Of a DNA stretch of 64,000 bases, positions 27,501-35,200 are shown in pieces. The notes under the pieces are model-generated. The model was given only the letters and a program-made list of their open reading frames with translations, searched no databases and was not told the origin of the DNA. The position numbers were made by a program, and so were the translations under genes. Numbering within the stretch: the stretch's first letter is position 1; every line of letters begins with the position of its first letter. The DNA lies in assembly GCA_965644315.1 (NCBI GenBank), contig CBFFRQ010000020.1:186001-250000 (forward strand). Reading direction: 5' to 3'. This stretch comes from Caecitellus pseudoparvulus. Its lineage: Eukaryota > Bigyra: Bicosoecida.

Positions 27501-30500
27501 ACGCCAGTGTCACGGCCCCGCTGCTGCCCGACTGTGTCGTGCCAGTGCTCAGCACCAGCGACCCCGACACGCCCGTGCCCACAGCGTTGGCACTGCGCAC
27601 CACCACTGCACCAGTGCTGGACACCGCACCACTCCCGCTCACCACACTCACCACACCCCCCACACTGCCACCAGCAGTGCTGGCGCCAGCTGACACGTAC
27701 ACGTGCCCGCCGTCGCCCTGGTCAGTGCCGCCCACAGTCATGGACATGCTGCCGGCGGCCCCCGATGTGGCGGCCCCCGTGGCCATGTGCAGGTACCCGG
27801 CGTCGCCCGTGAGCGCGGTGCCAGTGCTCAGCACCATGGCGCCGCTGTCGCCCGATGTCGACCCGCCCGACGCCAGTGTGACGGCCCCGCTGCTGCCCGA
27901 CTGTGTCGTGCCAGTGCTCAGCACCATGGCGCCGCTGTCGCCCGATGTCGACCCGCCCGACGCCAGTGTCACGGCCCCGCTGCTGCCCGACTGTGTCGTG
28001 CCAGTGCTCAGCACCAGCGACCCCGACACGCCCGTGCCCACAGCGTTGGCACTGCGCACCACCACTGCACCAGTGCTGGACACCGCACCACTCCCGCTCA
28101 CCACACTCACCACACCGCCCACACTGCCACCAGCAGTGCTGGCGCCAGCTGACACGTACACGTGCCCGCCGTCGCCCTGGTCAGTGCCGCCCACAGTCAT
28201 GGACATGCTGCCGGCGGCCCCCGATGTGGCGGCCCCCGTGGCCATGTGCAGGTACCCGGCGTCGCCCGTGAGCGCGGTGCCAGTGCTCAGCACCATGGCG
28301 CCGCTGTCGCCCGATGTCGACCCGCCCGACGCCAGTGTGACGGCCCCGCTGCTGCCCGACTGTGTCGTGCCAGTGCTCAGCACCAGCGACCCCGACACAC
28401 CCGTGCCCACAGCGTTGGCACTGCGCACCACCACTGCACCAGTGCTGGACACCGCACCACTCCCGCTCACCACACTCACCACACCCCCCACACTGCCACC
28501 AGCAGTGCTGGCGCCAGCTGACACGTACACGTGCCCGCCGTCGCCCTGGTCAGTGCCGCCCACAGTCATGGACATGCTGCCGGCGACCCCCGATGTGGCG
28601 GCCCCCGTGGCCATGTGCAGGTACCCGGCGTCGCCCGTGAGCGCGGTGCCAGTGCTCAGCACCATGGCGCCGCTGTCGCCCGATGTCGACCCGCCCGACG
28701 CCAGTGTGACGGCCCCGCTGCTGCCCGACTGTGTCGTGCCAGTGCTCAGCACCATGGCGCCGCTGTCGCCCGATGTCGACCCGCCCGACGCCAGTGTGAC
28801 GGCCCCGCTGCTGCCCGACTGTGTCGTGCCAGTGCTCAGCACCAGCGACCCCGACACGCCCGTGCCCACAGCGTTGGCACTGCGCACCACCACTGCACCA
28901 GTGCTGGACACCGCACCACTCCCGCTCACCACACTCACCACACCCCCCACACTGCCACCAGCAGTGCTGGCGCCAGCTGACACGTACAGGTGCCCGCCGT
29001 CGCCCTGGTCAGTGCCGCCCACAGTCATGGACATGCTGCCGGCGGCCCCCGATGTGGCGGCCCCCGTGGCCATGTGCAGGTACCCGGCGTCGCCCGTGAG
29101 CGCGGTGCCAGTGCTCAGCACCATGGCGCCGCTGTCGCCCGATGTCGACCCGCCCGACGCCAGTGTCACGGCCCCGCTGCTGCCCGACTGTGTCGTGCCA
29201 GTGCTCAGCACCAGCGACCCCGACACGCCCGTGCCCACAGCGTTGGCACTGCGCACCACCACTGCACCAGTGCTGGACACCGCACCACTCCCGCTCACCA
29301 CACTCACCACACCCCCCACACTGCCACCAGCAGTGCTGGCGCCAGCTGACACGTACAGGTGCCCGCCGTCGCCCTGGTCAGTGCCGCCCACAGTCATGGA
29401 CATGCTGCCGGCGGCCCCCGATGTGGCGGCCCCCGTGGCCATGTGCAGGTACCCGGCGTCGCCCGTGAGCGCGGTGCCAGTGCTCAGCACCATGGCGCCG
29501 CTGTCGCCCGATGTCGACCCGCCCGACGCCAGTGTGACGGCCCCGCTGCTGCCCGACTGTGTCGTGCCAGTGCTCAGCACCATGGCGCCGCTGTCGCCCG
29601 ATGTCGACCCGCCCGACGCCAGTGTCACGGCCCCGCTGCTGCCCGACTGTGTCGTGCCAGTGCTCAGCACCAGCGACCCCGACACACCCGTGCCCACAGC
29701 GTTGGCACTGCGCACCACCACTGCACCAGTGCTGGACACCGCACCACTCCCGCTCACCACACTCACCACACCGCCCACACTGCCACCAGCAGTGCTGGCG
29801 CCAGCTGACACGTACACGTGCCCGCCGTCGCCCTGGTCAGTGCCGCCCACAGTCATGGACATGCTGCCGGCGGCCCCCGATGTGGCGGCCCCCGTGGCCA
29901 TGTGCAGGTACCCGGCGTCGCCCGTGAGCGCGGTGCCAGTGCTCAGCACCATGGCGCCGCTGTCGCCCGATGTCGACCCGCCCGACGCCAGTGTGACGGC
30001 CCCGCTGCTGCCCGACTGTGTCGTGCCAGTGCTCAGCACCATGGCGCCGCTGTCGCCCGATGTCGACCCGCCCGACGCCAGTGTCACGGCCCCGCTGCTG
30101 CCCGACTGTGTCGTGCCAGTGCTCAGCACCAGCGACCCCGACACGCCCGTGCCCACAGCGTTGGCACTGCGCACCACCACTGCACCAGTGCTGGACACCG
30201 CACCACTCCCGCTCACCACACTCACCACACCGCCCACACTGCCACCAGCAGTGCTGGCGCCAGCTGACACGTACACGTGCCCGCCGTCGCCCTGGTCAGT
30301 GCCGCCCACAGTCATGGACATGCTGCCGGCGGCCCCCGATGTGGCGGCCCCCGTGGCCATGTGCAGGTACCCGGCGTCGCCCGTGAGCGCGGTGCCAGTG
30401 CTCAGCACCATGGCGCCGCTGTCGCCCGATGTCGACCCGCCCGACGCCAGTGTCACGGCCCCGCTGCTGCCCGACTGTGTCGTGCCAGTGCTCAGCACCA

Positions 30501-32259
30501 GCGACCCCGACACGCCCGTGCCCACAGCGTTGGCACTGCGCACCACCACTGCACCAGTGCTGGACACCGCACCACTCCCGCTCACCACACTCACCACACC
30601 GCCCACACTGCCACCAGCAGTGCTGGCGCCAGCTGACACGTACACGTGCCCGCCGTCGCCCTGGTCAGTGCCGCCCACAGTCATGGACATGCTGCCGGCG
30701 ACCCCCGATGTGGCGGCCCCCGTGGCCATGTGCAGGTACCCGGCGTCGCCCGTGAGCGCGGTGCCAGTGCTCAGCACCATGGCGCCGCTGTCGCCCGATG
30801 TCGACCCGCCCGACGCCAGTGTCACGGCCCCGCTGCTGCCCGACTGTGTCGTGCCAGTGCTCAGCACCATGGCGCCGCTGTCGCCCGATGTCGACCCGCC
30901 CGACGCCAGTGTCACGGCCCCGCTGCTGCCCGACTGTGTCGTGCCAGTGCTCAGCACCAGCGACCCCGACACGCCCGTGCCCACAGCGTTGGCACTGCGC
31001 ACCACCACTGCACCAGTGCTGGACACCGCACCACTCCCGCTCACCACACTCACCACACCCCCCACACTGCCACCAGCAGTGCTGGCGCCAGCTGACACGT
31101 ACACGTGCCCGCCGTCGCCCTGGTCAGTGCCGCCCACAGTCATGGACATGCTGCCGGCGACCCCCGATGTGGCGGCCCCCGTGGCCATGTGCAGGTACCC
31201 GGCGTCGCCCGTGAGCGCGGTGCCAGTGCTCAGCACCATGGCGCCGCTGTCGCCCGATGTCGACCCGCCCGACGCCAGTGTGACGGCCCCGCTGCTGCCC
31301 GACTGTGTCGTGCCAGTGCTCAGCACCATGGCGCCGCTGTCGCCCGATGTCGACCCGCCCGACGCCAGTGTCACGGCCCCGCTGCTGCCCGACTGTGTCG
31401 TGCCAGTGCTCAGCACCAGCGACCCCGACACGCCCGTGCCCACAGCGTTGGCACTGCGCACCACCACTGCACCAGTGCTGGACACCGCACCACTCCCGCT
31501 CACCACACTCACCACACCGCCCACACTGCCACCAGCAGTGCTGGCGCCAGCTGACACGTACACGTGCCCGCCGTCGCCCTGGTCAGTGCCGCCCACAGTC
31601 ATGGACATGCTGCCGGCGGCCCCCGATGTGGCGGCCCCCGTGGCCATGTGCAGGTACCCGGCGTCGCCCGTGAGCGCGGTGCCAGTGCTCAGCACCATGG
31701 CGCCGCTGTCGCCCGATGTCGACCCGCCCGACGCCAGTGTGACGGCCCCGCTGCTGCCCGACTGTGTCGTGCCAGTGCTCAGCACCATGGCGCCGCTGTC
31801 GCCCGATGTCGACCCGCCCGACGCCAGTGTCACGGCCCCGCTGCTGCCCGACTGTGTCGTGCCAGTGCTCAGCACCAGCGACCCCGACACACCCGTGCCC
31901 ACAGCGTTGGCACTGCGCACCACCACTGCACCAGTGCTGGACACCGCACCACTCCCGCTCACCACACTCACCACACCGCCCACACTGCCACCAGCAGTGC
32001 TGGCGCCAGCTGACACGTACACGTGCCCGCCGTCGCCCTGGTCAGTGCCGCCCACAGTCATGGACATGCTGCCGGCGACCCCCGATGTGGCGGCCCCCGT
32101 GGCCATGTGCAGGTACCCGGCGTCGCCCGTGAGCGCGGTGCCAGTGCTCAGCACCATGGCGCCGCTGTCGCCCGATGTCGACCCGCCCGACGCCAGTGTG
32201 ACGGCCCCGCTGCTGCCCGACTGTGTCGTGCCAGTGCTCAGCACCAGCGACCCCGACAC
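12571..32259 (-). CDS. Continuation of the giant repeat protein, middle segment made only of tandem-array units
   Basis: This frame (about 6,560 codons) consists entirely of the 123- or 153-residue array unit. It continues the upstream reading frame once the two extra bases at 32261 and 32266 are discounted. Its first Met (MSGSLVLSTG) is an internal repeat residue, so this is not a separate gene start. The last in-register residues are ...TLASGHT; after them two more extra bases (12602 and 12586) give a spurious tail, RIAGVSAPWC, and a stop. The canonical 123-residue unit has no Cys, Pro, Lys, Trp or Phe and only one Arg, and is mainly Gly, Ser, Thr, Ala and Val. The segment should be read as part of one gene with the entries on either side, unless the frameshifts prove genuine, in which case the gene is broken here. 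Confidence 0.8.
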   Translation of the reverse strand: MSGSLVLSTGTTQSGSSGAVTLASGGSTSGDSGAMVLSTGTALTGDAGYLHMATGAATSGVAGSMSMTVGGTDQGDGGHVYVSAGASTAGGSVGGVVSVVSGSGAVSSTGAVVVRSANAVGTGVSGSLVLSTGTTQSGSSGAVTLASGGSTSGDSGAMVLSTGTTQSGSSGAVTLASGGSTSGDSGAMVLSTGTALTGDAGYLHMATGAATSGAAGSMSMTVGGTDQGDGGHVYVSAGASTAGGSVGGVVSVVSGSGAVSSTGAVVVRSANAVGTGVSGSLVLSTGTTQSGSSGAVTLASGGSTSGDSGAMVLSTGTTQSGSSGAVTLASGGSTSGDSGAMVLSTGTALTGDAGYLHMATGAATSGVAGSMSMTVGGTDQGDGGHVYVSAGASTAGGSVGGVVSVVSGSGAVSSTGAVVVRSANAVGTGVSGSLVLSTGTTQSGSSGAVTLASGGSTSGDSGAMVLSTGTTQSGSSGAVTLASGGSTSGDSGAMVLSTGTALTGDAGYLHMATGAATSGVAGSMSMTVGGTDQGDGGHVYVSAGASTAGGSVGGVVSVVSGSGAVSSTGAVVVRSANAVGTGVSGSLVLSTGTTQSGSSGAVTLASGGSTSGDSGAMVLSTGTALTGDAGYLHMATGAATSGAAGSMSMTVGGTDQGDGGHVYVSAGASTAGGSVGGVVSVVSGSGAVSSTGAVVVRSANAVGTGVSGSLVLSTGTTQSGSSGAVTLASGGSTSGDSGAMVLSTGTTQSGSSGAVTLASGGSTSGDSGAMVLSTGTALTGDAGYLHMATGAATSGAAGSMSMTVGGTDQGDGGHVYVSAGASTAGGSVGGVVSVVSGSGAVSSTGAVVVRSANAVGTGVSGSLVLSTGTTQSGSSGAVTLASGGSTSGDSGAMVLSTGTTQSGSSGAVTLASGGSTSGDSGAMVLSTGTALTGDAGYLHMATGAATSGAAGSMSMTVGGTDQGDGGHLYVSAGASTAGGSVGGVVSVVSGSGAVSSTGAVVVRSANAVGTGVSGSLVLSTGTTQSGSSGAVTLASGGSTSGDSGAMVLSTGTALTGDAGYLHMATGAATSGAAGSMSMTVGGTDQGDGGHLYVSAGASTAGGSVGGVVSVVSGSGAVSSTGAVVVRSANAVGTGVSGSLVLSTGTTQSGSSGAVTLASGGSTSGDSGAMVLSTGTTQSGSSGAVTLASGGSTSGDSGAMVLSTGTALTGDAGYLHMATGAATSGVAGSMSMTVGGTDQGDGGHVYVSAGASTAGGSVGGVVSVVSGSGAVSSTGAVVVRSANAVGTGVSGSLVLSTGTTQSGSSGAVTLASGGSTSGDSGAMVLSTGTALTGDAGYLHMATGAATSGAAGSMSMTVGGTDQGDGGHVYVSAGASTAGGSVGGVVSVVSGSGAVSSTGAVVVRSANAVGTGVSGSLVLSTGTTQSGSSGAVTLASGGSTSGDSGAMVLSTGTTQSGSSGAVTLASGGSTSGDSGAMVLSTGTALTGDAGYLHMATGAATSGAAGSMSMTVGGTDQGDGGHVYVSAGASTAGGSVGGVVSVVSGSGAVSSTGAVVVRSANAVGTGVSGSLVLSTGTTQSGSSGAVTLASGGSTSGDSGAMVLSTGTTQSGSSGAVTLASGGSTSGDSGAMVLSTGTALTGDAGYLHMATGAATSGAAGSMSMTVGGTDQGDGGHLYVSAGASTAGGSVGGVVSVVSGSGAVSSTGAVAVRSANAVGTGVSGSLVLSTGTTQSGSSGAVTLASGGSTSGDSGAMVLSTGTALTGDAGYLHMATGAATSGVAGSMSMTVGGTDQGDGGHVYVSAGASTAGGSVGGVVSVVSGSGAVSSTGAVVVRSANAVGTGVSGSLVLSTGTTQSGSSGAVTLASGGSTSGDSGAMVLSTGTTQSGSSGAVTLASGGSTSGDSGAMVLSTGTALTGDAGYLHMATGAATSGVAGSMSMTVGGTDQGDGGHVYVSAGASTAGGSVGGVVSVVSGSGAVSSTGAVVVRSANAVGTGVSGSLVLSTGTTQSGSSGAVTLASGGSTSGDSGAMVLSTGTTQSGSSGAVTLASGGSTSGDSGAMVLSTGTALTGDAGYLHMATGAATSGAAGSMSMTVGGTDQGDGGHVYVSSGASTAGGSVGGVVSVVSGSGAVSSTGAVVVRSANAVGTGVSGSLVLSTGTTQSGSSGAVTLASGGSTSGDSGAMVLSTGTTQSGSSGAVTLASGGSTSGDSGAMVLSTGTALTGDAGYLHMATGAATSGAAGSMSMTVGGTDQGDGGHVYVSAGASTAGGSVGGVVSVVSGSGAVSSTGAVVVRSANAVGTGVSGSLVLSTGTTQSGSSGAVTLASGGSTSGDSGAMVLSTGTALTGDAGYLHMATGAATSGAAGSMSMTVGGTDQGDGGHVYVSAGASTAGGSVGGVVSVVSGSGAVSSTGAVVVRSANAVGTGVSGSLVLSTGTTQSGSSGAVTLASGGSTSGDSGAMVLSTGTTQSGSSGAVTLASGGSTSGDSGAMVLSTGTALTGDAGYLHMATGAATSGAAGSMSMTVGGTDQGDGGHVYVSAGASTAGGSVGGVVSVVSGSGAVSSTGAVVVRSANAVGTGVSGSLVLSTGTTQSGSSGAVTLASGGSTSGDSGAMVLSTGTTQSGSSGAVTLASGGSTSGDSGAMVLSTGTALTGDAGYLHMATGAATSGVAGSMSMTVGGTDQGDGGHVYVSAGASTAGGSVGGVVSVVSGSGAVSSTGAVVVRSANAVGTGVSGSLVLSTGTTQSGSSGAVTLASGPTPLLASGAMVLSTGTTQSGSSGAVTLASGGSTSGDSGAMVLSTGTALTGDAGYLHMATGAATSGAAGSMSMTVGGTDQGDGGHVYVSAGASTAGGSVGGVVSVVSGSGAVSSTGAVVVRSANAVGTGVSGSLVLSTGTTQSGSSGAVTLASGGSTSGDSGAMVLSTGTALTGDAGYLHMATGAATSGAAGSMSMTVGGTDQGDGGHVYVSAGASTAGGSVGGVVSVVSGSGAVSSTGAVVVRSANAVGTGVSGSLVLSTGTTQSGSSGAVTLASGGSTSGDSGAMVLSTGTTQSGSSGAVTLASGGSTSGDSGAMVLSTGTALTGDAGYLHMATGAATSGAAGSMSMTVGGTDQGDGGHVYVSAGASTAGGSVGGVVSVVSGSGAVSSTGAVVVRSANAVGTGVSGSLVLSTGTTQSGSSGAVTLASGHTPLLASGAMVLSTGTTQSGSSGAVTLASGGSTSGDSGAMVLSTGTALTGDAGYLHMATGAATSGAAGSMSMTVGGTDQGDGGHLYVSAGASTAGGSVGGVVSVVSGSGAVSSTGAVVVRSANAVGTGVSGSLVLSTGTTQSGSSGAVTLASGGSTSGDSGAMVLSTGTALTGDAGYLHMATGAATSGAAGSMSMTVGGTDQGDGGHVYVSAGASTAGGSVGGVVSVVSGSGAVSSTGAVVVRSANAVGTGVSGSLVLSTGTTQSGSSGAVTLASGGSTSGDSGAMVLSTGTTQSGSSGAVTLASGGSTSGDSGAMVLSTGTALTGDAGYLHMATGAATSGVAGSMSMTVGGTDQGDGGHVYVSAGASTAGGSVGGVVSVVSGSGAVSSTGAVVVRSANAVGTGVSGSLVLSTGTTQSGSSGAVTLASGGSTSGDSGAMVLSTGTTQSGSSGAVTLASGGSTSGDSGAMVLSTGTALTGDAGYLHMATGAATSGAAGSMSMTVGGTDQGDGGHVYVSAGASTAGGSVGGVVSVVSGSGAVSSTGAVVVRSANAVGTGVSGSLVLSTGTTQSGSSGAVTLASGGSTSGDSGAMVLSTGTTQSGSSGAVTLASGGSTSGDSGAMVLSTGTALTGDAGYLHMATGAATSGAAGSMSMTVGATDQGDGGHLYVSAGASTAGGSVGGVVSVVSGSGAVSSTGAVVVRSANAVGTGVSGSLVLSTGTTQSGSSGAVTLASGGSTSGDSGAMVLSTGTALTGDAGYLHMATGAATSGAAGSMSMTVGGTDQGDGGHVYVSAGASTAGGSVGGVVSVVSGSGAVSSTGAVVVRSANAVGTGVSGSLVLSTGTTQSGSSGAVTLASGGSTSGDSGAMVLTTGTALTGDAGYLHMATGAATSGAAGSMSMTVGGTDQGDGGHVYVSAGASTAGGSVGGVVSVVSGSGAVSSTGAVVVRSANAVGTGVSGSLVLSTGTTQSGSSGAVTLASGHTPLLASGAMVLSTGTTQSGSSGAVTLASGGSTTGDSGAMVLSTGTALTGDAGYLHMATGAATSGAAGSMSMTVGGTDQGDGGHLYVSAGASTAGGSVGGVVSVVSGSGAVSSTGAVVVRSANAVGTGVSGSLVLSTGTTQSGSSGAVTLASGGSTSGDSGAMVLSTGTTQSGSSGAVTLASGGSTSGDSGAMVLSTGTALTGDAGYLHMATGAATSGAAGSMSMTVGGTDQGDGGHVYVSAGASTAGGSVGGVVSVVSGSGAVSSTGAVVVRSANAVGTGVSGSLVLSTGTTQSGSSGAVTLASGGSTSGDSGAMVLSTGTTQSGSSGAVTLASGGSTSGDSGAMVLSTGTALTGDAGYLHMATGAATSGVAGSMSMTVGGTDQGDGGHLYVSAGASTAGGSVGGVVSVVSGSGAVSSTGAVVVRSANAVGTGVSGSLVLSTGTTQSGSSGAVTLASGGSTSGDSGAMVLSTGTTQSGSSGAVTLASGGSTSGDSGAMVLSTGTALTGDAGYLHMATGAATSGAAGSMSMTVGGTDQGDGGHLYVSAGASTAGGSVGGVVSVVSGSGAVSSTGAVVVRSANAVGTGVSGSLVLSTGTTQSGSSGAVTLASGGSTSGDSGAMVLSTGTTQSGSSGAVTLASGGSTSGDSGAMVLSTGTALTGDAGYLHMATGAATSGAAGSMSMTVGGTDQGDGGHLYVSAGASTAGGSVGGVVSVVSGSGAVSSTGAVVVRSANAVGTGVSGSLVLSTGTTQSGSSGAVTLASGGSTSGDSGAMVLSTGTALTGDAGYLHMATGAATSGVAGSMSMTVGGTDQGDGGHVYVSAGASTAGGSVGGVVSVVSGSGAVSSTGAVVVRSANAVGTGVSGSLVLSTGTTQSGSSGAVTLASGHTPLLASGAMVLSTGTTQSGSSGAVTLASGGSTSGDSGAMVLSTGTALTGDAGYLHMATGAATSGAAGSMSMTVGGTDQGDGGHLYVSAGASTAGGSVGGVVSVVSGSGAVSSTGAVVVRSANAVGTGVSGSLVLSTGTTQSGSSGAVTLASGHTPLLASGAMVLSTGTTQSGSSGAVTLASGGSTSGDSGAMVLSTGTALTGDAGYLHMATGAATSGVAGSMSMTVGGTDQGDGGHVYVSAGASTAGGSVGGVVSVVSGSGAVSSTGAVVVRSANAVGTGVSGSLVLSTGTTQSGSSGAVTLASGGSTSGDSGAMVLSTGTTQSGSSGAVTLASGGSTSGDSGAMVLSTGTALTGDAGYLHMATGAATSGAAGSMSMTVGGTDQGDGGHVYVSAGASTAGGSVGGVVSVVSGSGAVSSTGAVVVRSANAVGTGVSGSLVLSTGTTQSGSSGAVTLASGGSTSGDSGAMVLSTGTTQSGSSGAVTLASGGSTSGDSGAMVLSTGTALTGDAGYLHMATGAATSGAAGSMSMTVGGTDQGDGGHVYVSAGASTAGGSVGGVVSVVSGSGAVSSTGAVVVRSANAVGTGVSGSLVLSTGTTQSGSSGAVTLASGHTPLLASGAMVLSTGTTQSGSSGAVTLASGGSTSGDSGAMVLSTGTALTGDAGYLHIATGAATSGAAGSMSMTVGGTDQGDGGHLYVSAGASTAGGSVGGVVSVVSGSGAVSSTGAVVVRSANAVGTGVSGSLVLSTGTTQSGSSGAVTLASGGSTSGDSGAMVLSTGTTQSGSSGAVTLASGGSTSGDSGAMVLSTGTALTGDAGYLHMATGAATSGAAGSMSMTVGGTDQGDGGHLYVSAGASTAGGSVGGVVSVVSGSGAVSSTGAVVVRSANAVGTGVSGSLVLSTGTTQSGSSGAVTLASGGSTSGDSGAMVLSTGTALTGDAGYLHMATGAATSGVAGSMSMTVGGTDQGDGGHVYVSAGASTAGGSVGGVVSVVSGSGAVSSTGAVVVRSANAVGTGVSGSLVLSTGTTQSGSSGAVTLASGGSTSGDSGAMVLSTGTTQSGSSGAVTLASGGSTSGDSGAMVLSTGTALTGDAGYLHMATGAATSGAAGSMSMTVGGTDQGDGGHLYVSAGASTAGGSVGGVVSVVSGSGAVSSTGAVVVRSANAVGTGVSGSLVLSTGTTQSGSSGAVTLASGGSTSGDSGAMVLSTGTTQSGSSGAVTLASGGSTSGDSGAMVLSTGTALTGDAGYLHMATGAATSGAAGSMSMTVGGTDQGDGGHVYVSAGASTAGGSVGGVVSVVSGSGAVSSTGAVVVRSANAVGTGVSGSLVLSTGTTQSGSSGAVTLASGGSTSGDSGAMVLSTGTTQSGSSGAVTLASGGSTSGDSGAMVLSTGTALTGDAGYLHMATGAATSGVAGSMSMTVGGTDQGDGGHLYVSAGASTAGGSVGGVVSVVSGSGAVSSTGAVVVRSANAVGTGVSGSLVLSTGTTQSGSSGAVTLASGHTRIAGVSAPWC
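12586..12602 (-). other. Frameshift site: two single-base insertions in one repeat unit
   Basis: Compared with other copies of the same variant module (e.g. 5136-5165), this copy has an extra G at 12586 and an extra C at 12602, 16 bp apart. The in-frame GHTPLLASGAMVLST becomes GHTRIAGVSAPWC and a stop. These are among the only four indels I see in the whole array, all of them in two pairs, which suggests uncorrected consensus errors or an assembly join. Confidence 0.8.
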
Positions 32260-35200
32260 GACCCGCTGCCCACAGCGTTGGCACTGCGCACCACCACTGC
32301 ACCAGTGCTGGACACCGCACCACTCCCGCTCACCACACTCACCACACCCCCCACACTGCCACCAGCAGTGCTGGCGCCAGCTGACACGTACACGTGCCCG
32401 CCGTCGCCCTGGTCAGTGCCGCCCACAGTCATGGACATGCTGCCGGCGGCCCCCGATGTGGCGGCCCCCGTGGCCATGTGCAGGTACCCGGCGTCGCCCG
32501 TGAGCGCGGTGCCAGTGCTCAGCACCATGGCGCCGCTGTCGCCCGATGTCGACCCGCCCGACGCCAGTGTGACGGCCCCGCTGCTGCCCGACTGTGTCGT
32601 GCCAGTGCTCAGCACCATGGCGCCGCTGTCGCCCGATGTCGACCCGCCCGACGCCAGTGTCACGGCCCCGCTGCTGCCCGACTGTGTCGTGCCAGTGCTC
32701 AGCACCAGCGACCCCGACACGCCCGTGCCCACAGCGTTGGCACTGCGCACCACCACTGCACCAGTGCTGGACACCGCACCACTCCCGCTCACCACACTCA
32801 CCACACCCCCCACACTGCCACCAGCAGTGCTGGCGCCAGCTGACACGTACACGTGCCCGCCGTCGCCCTGGTCAGTGCCGCCCACAGTCATGGACATGCT
32901 GCCGGCGACCCCCGATGTGGCGGCCCCCGTGGCCATGTGCAGGTACCCGGCGTCGCCCGTGAGCGCGGTGCCAGTGCTCAGCACCATGGCGCCGCTGTCG
33001 CCCGATGTCGACCCGCCCGACGCCAGTGTGACGGCCCCGCTGCTGCCCGACTGTGTCGTGCCAGTGCTCAGCACCATGGCGCCGCTGTCGCTCGATGTCG
33101 ACCCGCCCGACGCCAGTGTGACGGCCCCGCTGCTGCCCGACTGTGTCGTGCCAGTGCTCAGCACCAGCGACCCCGACACGCCCGTGCCCACAGCGTTGGC
33201 ACTGCGCACCACCACTGCACCAGTGCTGGACACCGCACCACTCCCGCTCACCACACTCACCACACCCCCCACACTGCCACCAGCAGTGCTGGCGCCAGCT
33301 GACACGTACACGTGCCCGCCGTCGCCCTGGTCAGTGCCGCCCACAGTCATGGACATGCTGCCGGCGGCCCCCGATGTGGCGGCCCCCGTGGCCATGTGCA
33401 GGTACCCGGCGTCGCCCGTGAGCGCGGTGCCAGTGCTCAGCACCATGGCGCCGCTGTCGCCCGATGTCGACCCGCCCGACGCCAGTGTGACGGCCCCGCT
33501 GCTGCCCGACTGTGTCGTGCCAGTGCTCAGCACCATGGCGCCGCTGTCGCCCGATGTCGACCCGCCCGACGCCAGTGTGACGGCCCCGCTGCTGCCCGAC
33601 TGTGTCGTGCCAGTGCTCAGCACCAGCGACCCCGACACGCCCGTGCCCACAGCGTTGGCACTGCGCACCACCACTGCACCAGTGCTGGACACCGCACCAC
33701 TCCCGCTCACCACACTCACCACACCGCCCACACTGCCACCAGCAGTGCTGGCGCCAGCTGACACGTACACGTGCCCGCCGTCGCCCTGGTCAGTGCCGCC
33801 CACAGTCATGGACATGCTGCCGGCGGCCCCCGATGTGGCGGCCCCCGTGGCCATGTGCAGGTACCCGGCGTCGCCCGTGAGCGCGGTGCCAGTGCTCAGC
33901 ACCATGGCGCCGCTGTCGCCCGATGTCGACCCGCCCGACGCCAGTGTGACGGCCCCGCTGCTGCCCGACTGTGTCGTGCCAGTGCTCAGCACCATGGCGC
34001 CGCTGTCGCCCGATGTCGACCCGCCCGACGCCAGTGTCACGGCCCCGCTGCTGCCCGACTGTGTCGTGCCAGTGCTCAGCACCAGCGACCCCGACACGCC
34101 CGTGCCCACAGCGTTGGCACTGCGCACCACCACTGCACCAGTGCTGGACACCGCACCACTCCCGCTCACCACACTCACCACACCCCCCACACTGCCACCA
34201 GCAGTGCTGGCGCCAGCTGACACGTACACGTGCCCGCCGTCGCCCTGGTCAGTGCCGCCCACAGTCATGGACATGCTGCCGGCGGCCCCCGATGTGGCGG
34301 CCCCCGTGGCCATGTGCAGGTACCCGGCGTCGCCCGTGAGCGCGGTGCCAGTGCTCAGCACCATGGCGCCGCTGTCGCCCGATGTCGACCCGCCCGACGC
34401 CAGTGTGACGGCCCCGCTGCTGCCCGACTGTGTCGTGCCAGTGCTCAGCACCAGCGACCCCGACACACCCGTGCCCACAGCGTTGGCACTGCGCACCACC
34501 ACTGCACCAGTGCTGGACACCGCACCACTCCCGCTCACCACACTCACCACACCCCCCACACTGCCACCAGCAGTGCTGGCGCCAGCTGACACGTACACGT
34601 GCCCGCCGTCGCCCTGGTCAGTGCCGCCCACAGTCATGGACATGCTGCCGGCGGCCCCCGATGTGGCGGCCCCCGTGGCCATGTGCAGGTACCCGGCGTC
34701 GCCCGTGAGCGCGGTGCCAGTGCTCAGCACCATGGCGCCGCTGTCGCCCGATGTCGACCCGCCCGACGCCAGTGTGACGGCCCCGCTGCTGCCCGACTGT
34801 GTCGTGCCAGTGCTCAGCACCATGGCGCCGCTGTCGCCCGATGTCGACCCGCCCGACGCCAGTGTCACGGCCCCGCTGCTGCCCGACTGTGTCGTGCCAG
34901 TGCTCAGCACCAGCGACCCCGACACACCCGTGCCCACAGCGTTGGCACTGCGCACCACCACTGCACCAGTGCTGGACACCGCACCACTCCCGCTCACCAC
35001 ACTCACCACACCCCCCACACTGCCACCAGCAGTGCTGGCGCCAGCTGACACGTACACGTGCCCGCCGTCGCCCTGGTCAGTGCCGCCCACAGTCATGGAC
35101 ATGCTGCCGGCGGCCCCCGATGTGGCGGCCCCCGTGGCCATGTGCAGGTACCCGGCGTCGCCCGTGAGCGCGGTGCCAGTGCTCAGCACCATGGCGCCGC

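Noticed and set aside
32238-32259. Gene end at 32238 and new gene start at 32259
   Set aside because: Both lie inside one repeat copy and arise from two extra bases; the apparent start Met is an internal repeat residue and no intergenic sequence exists.
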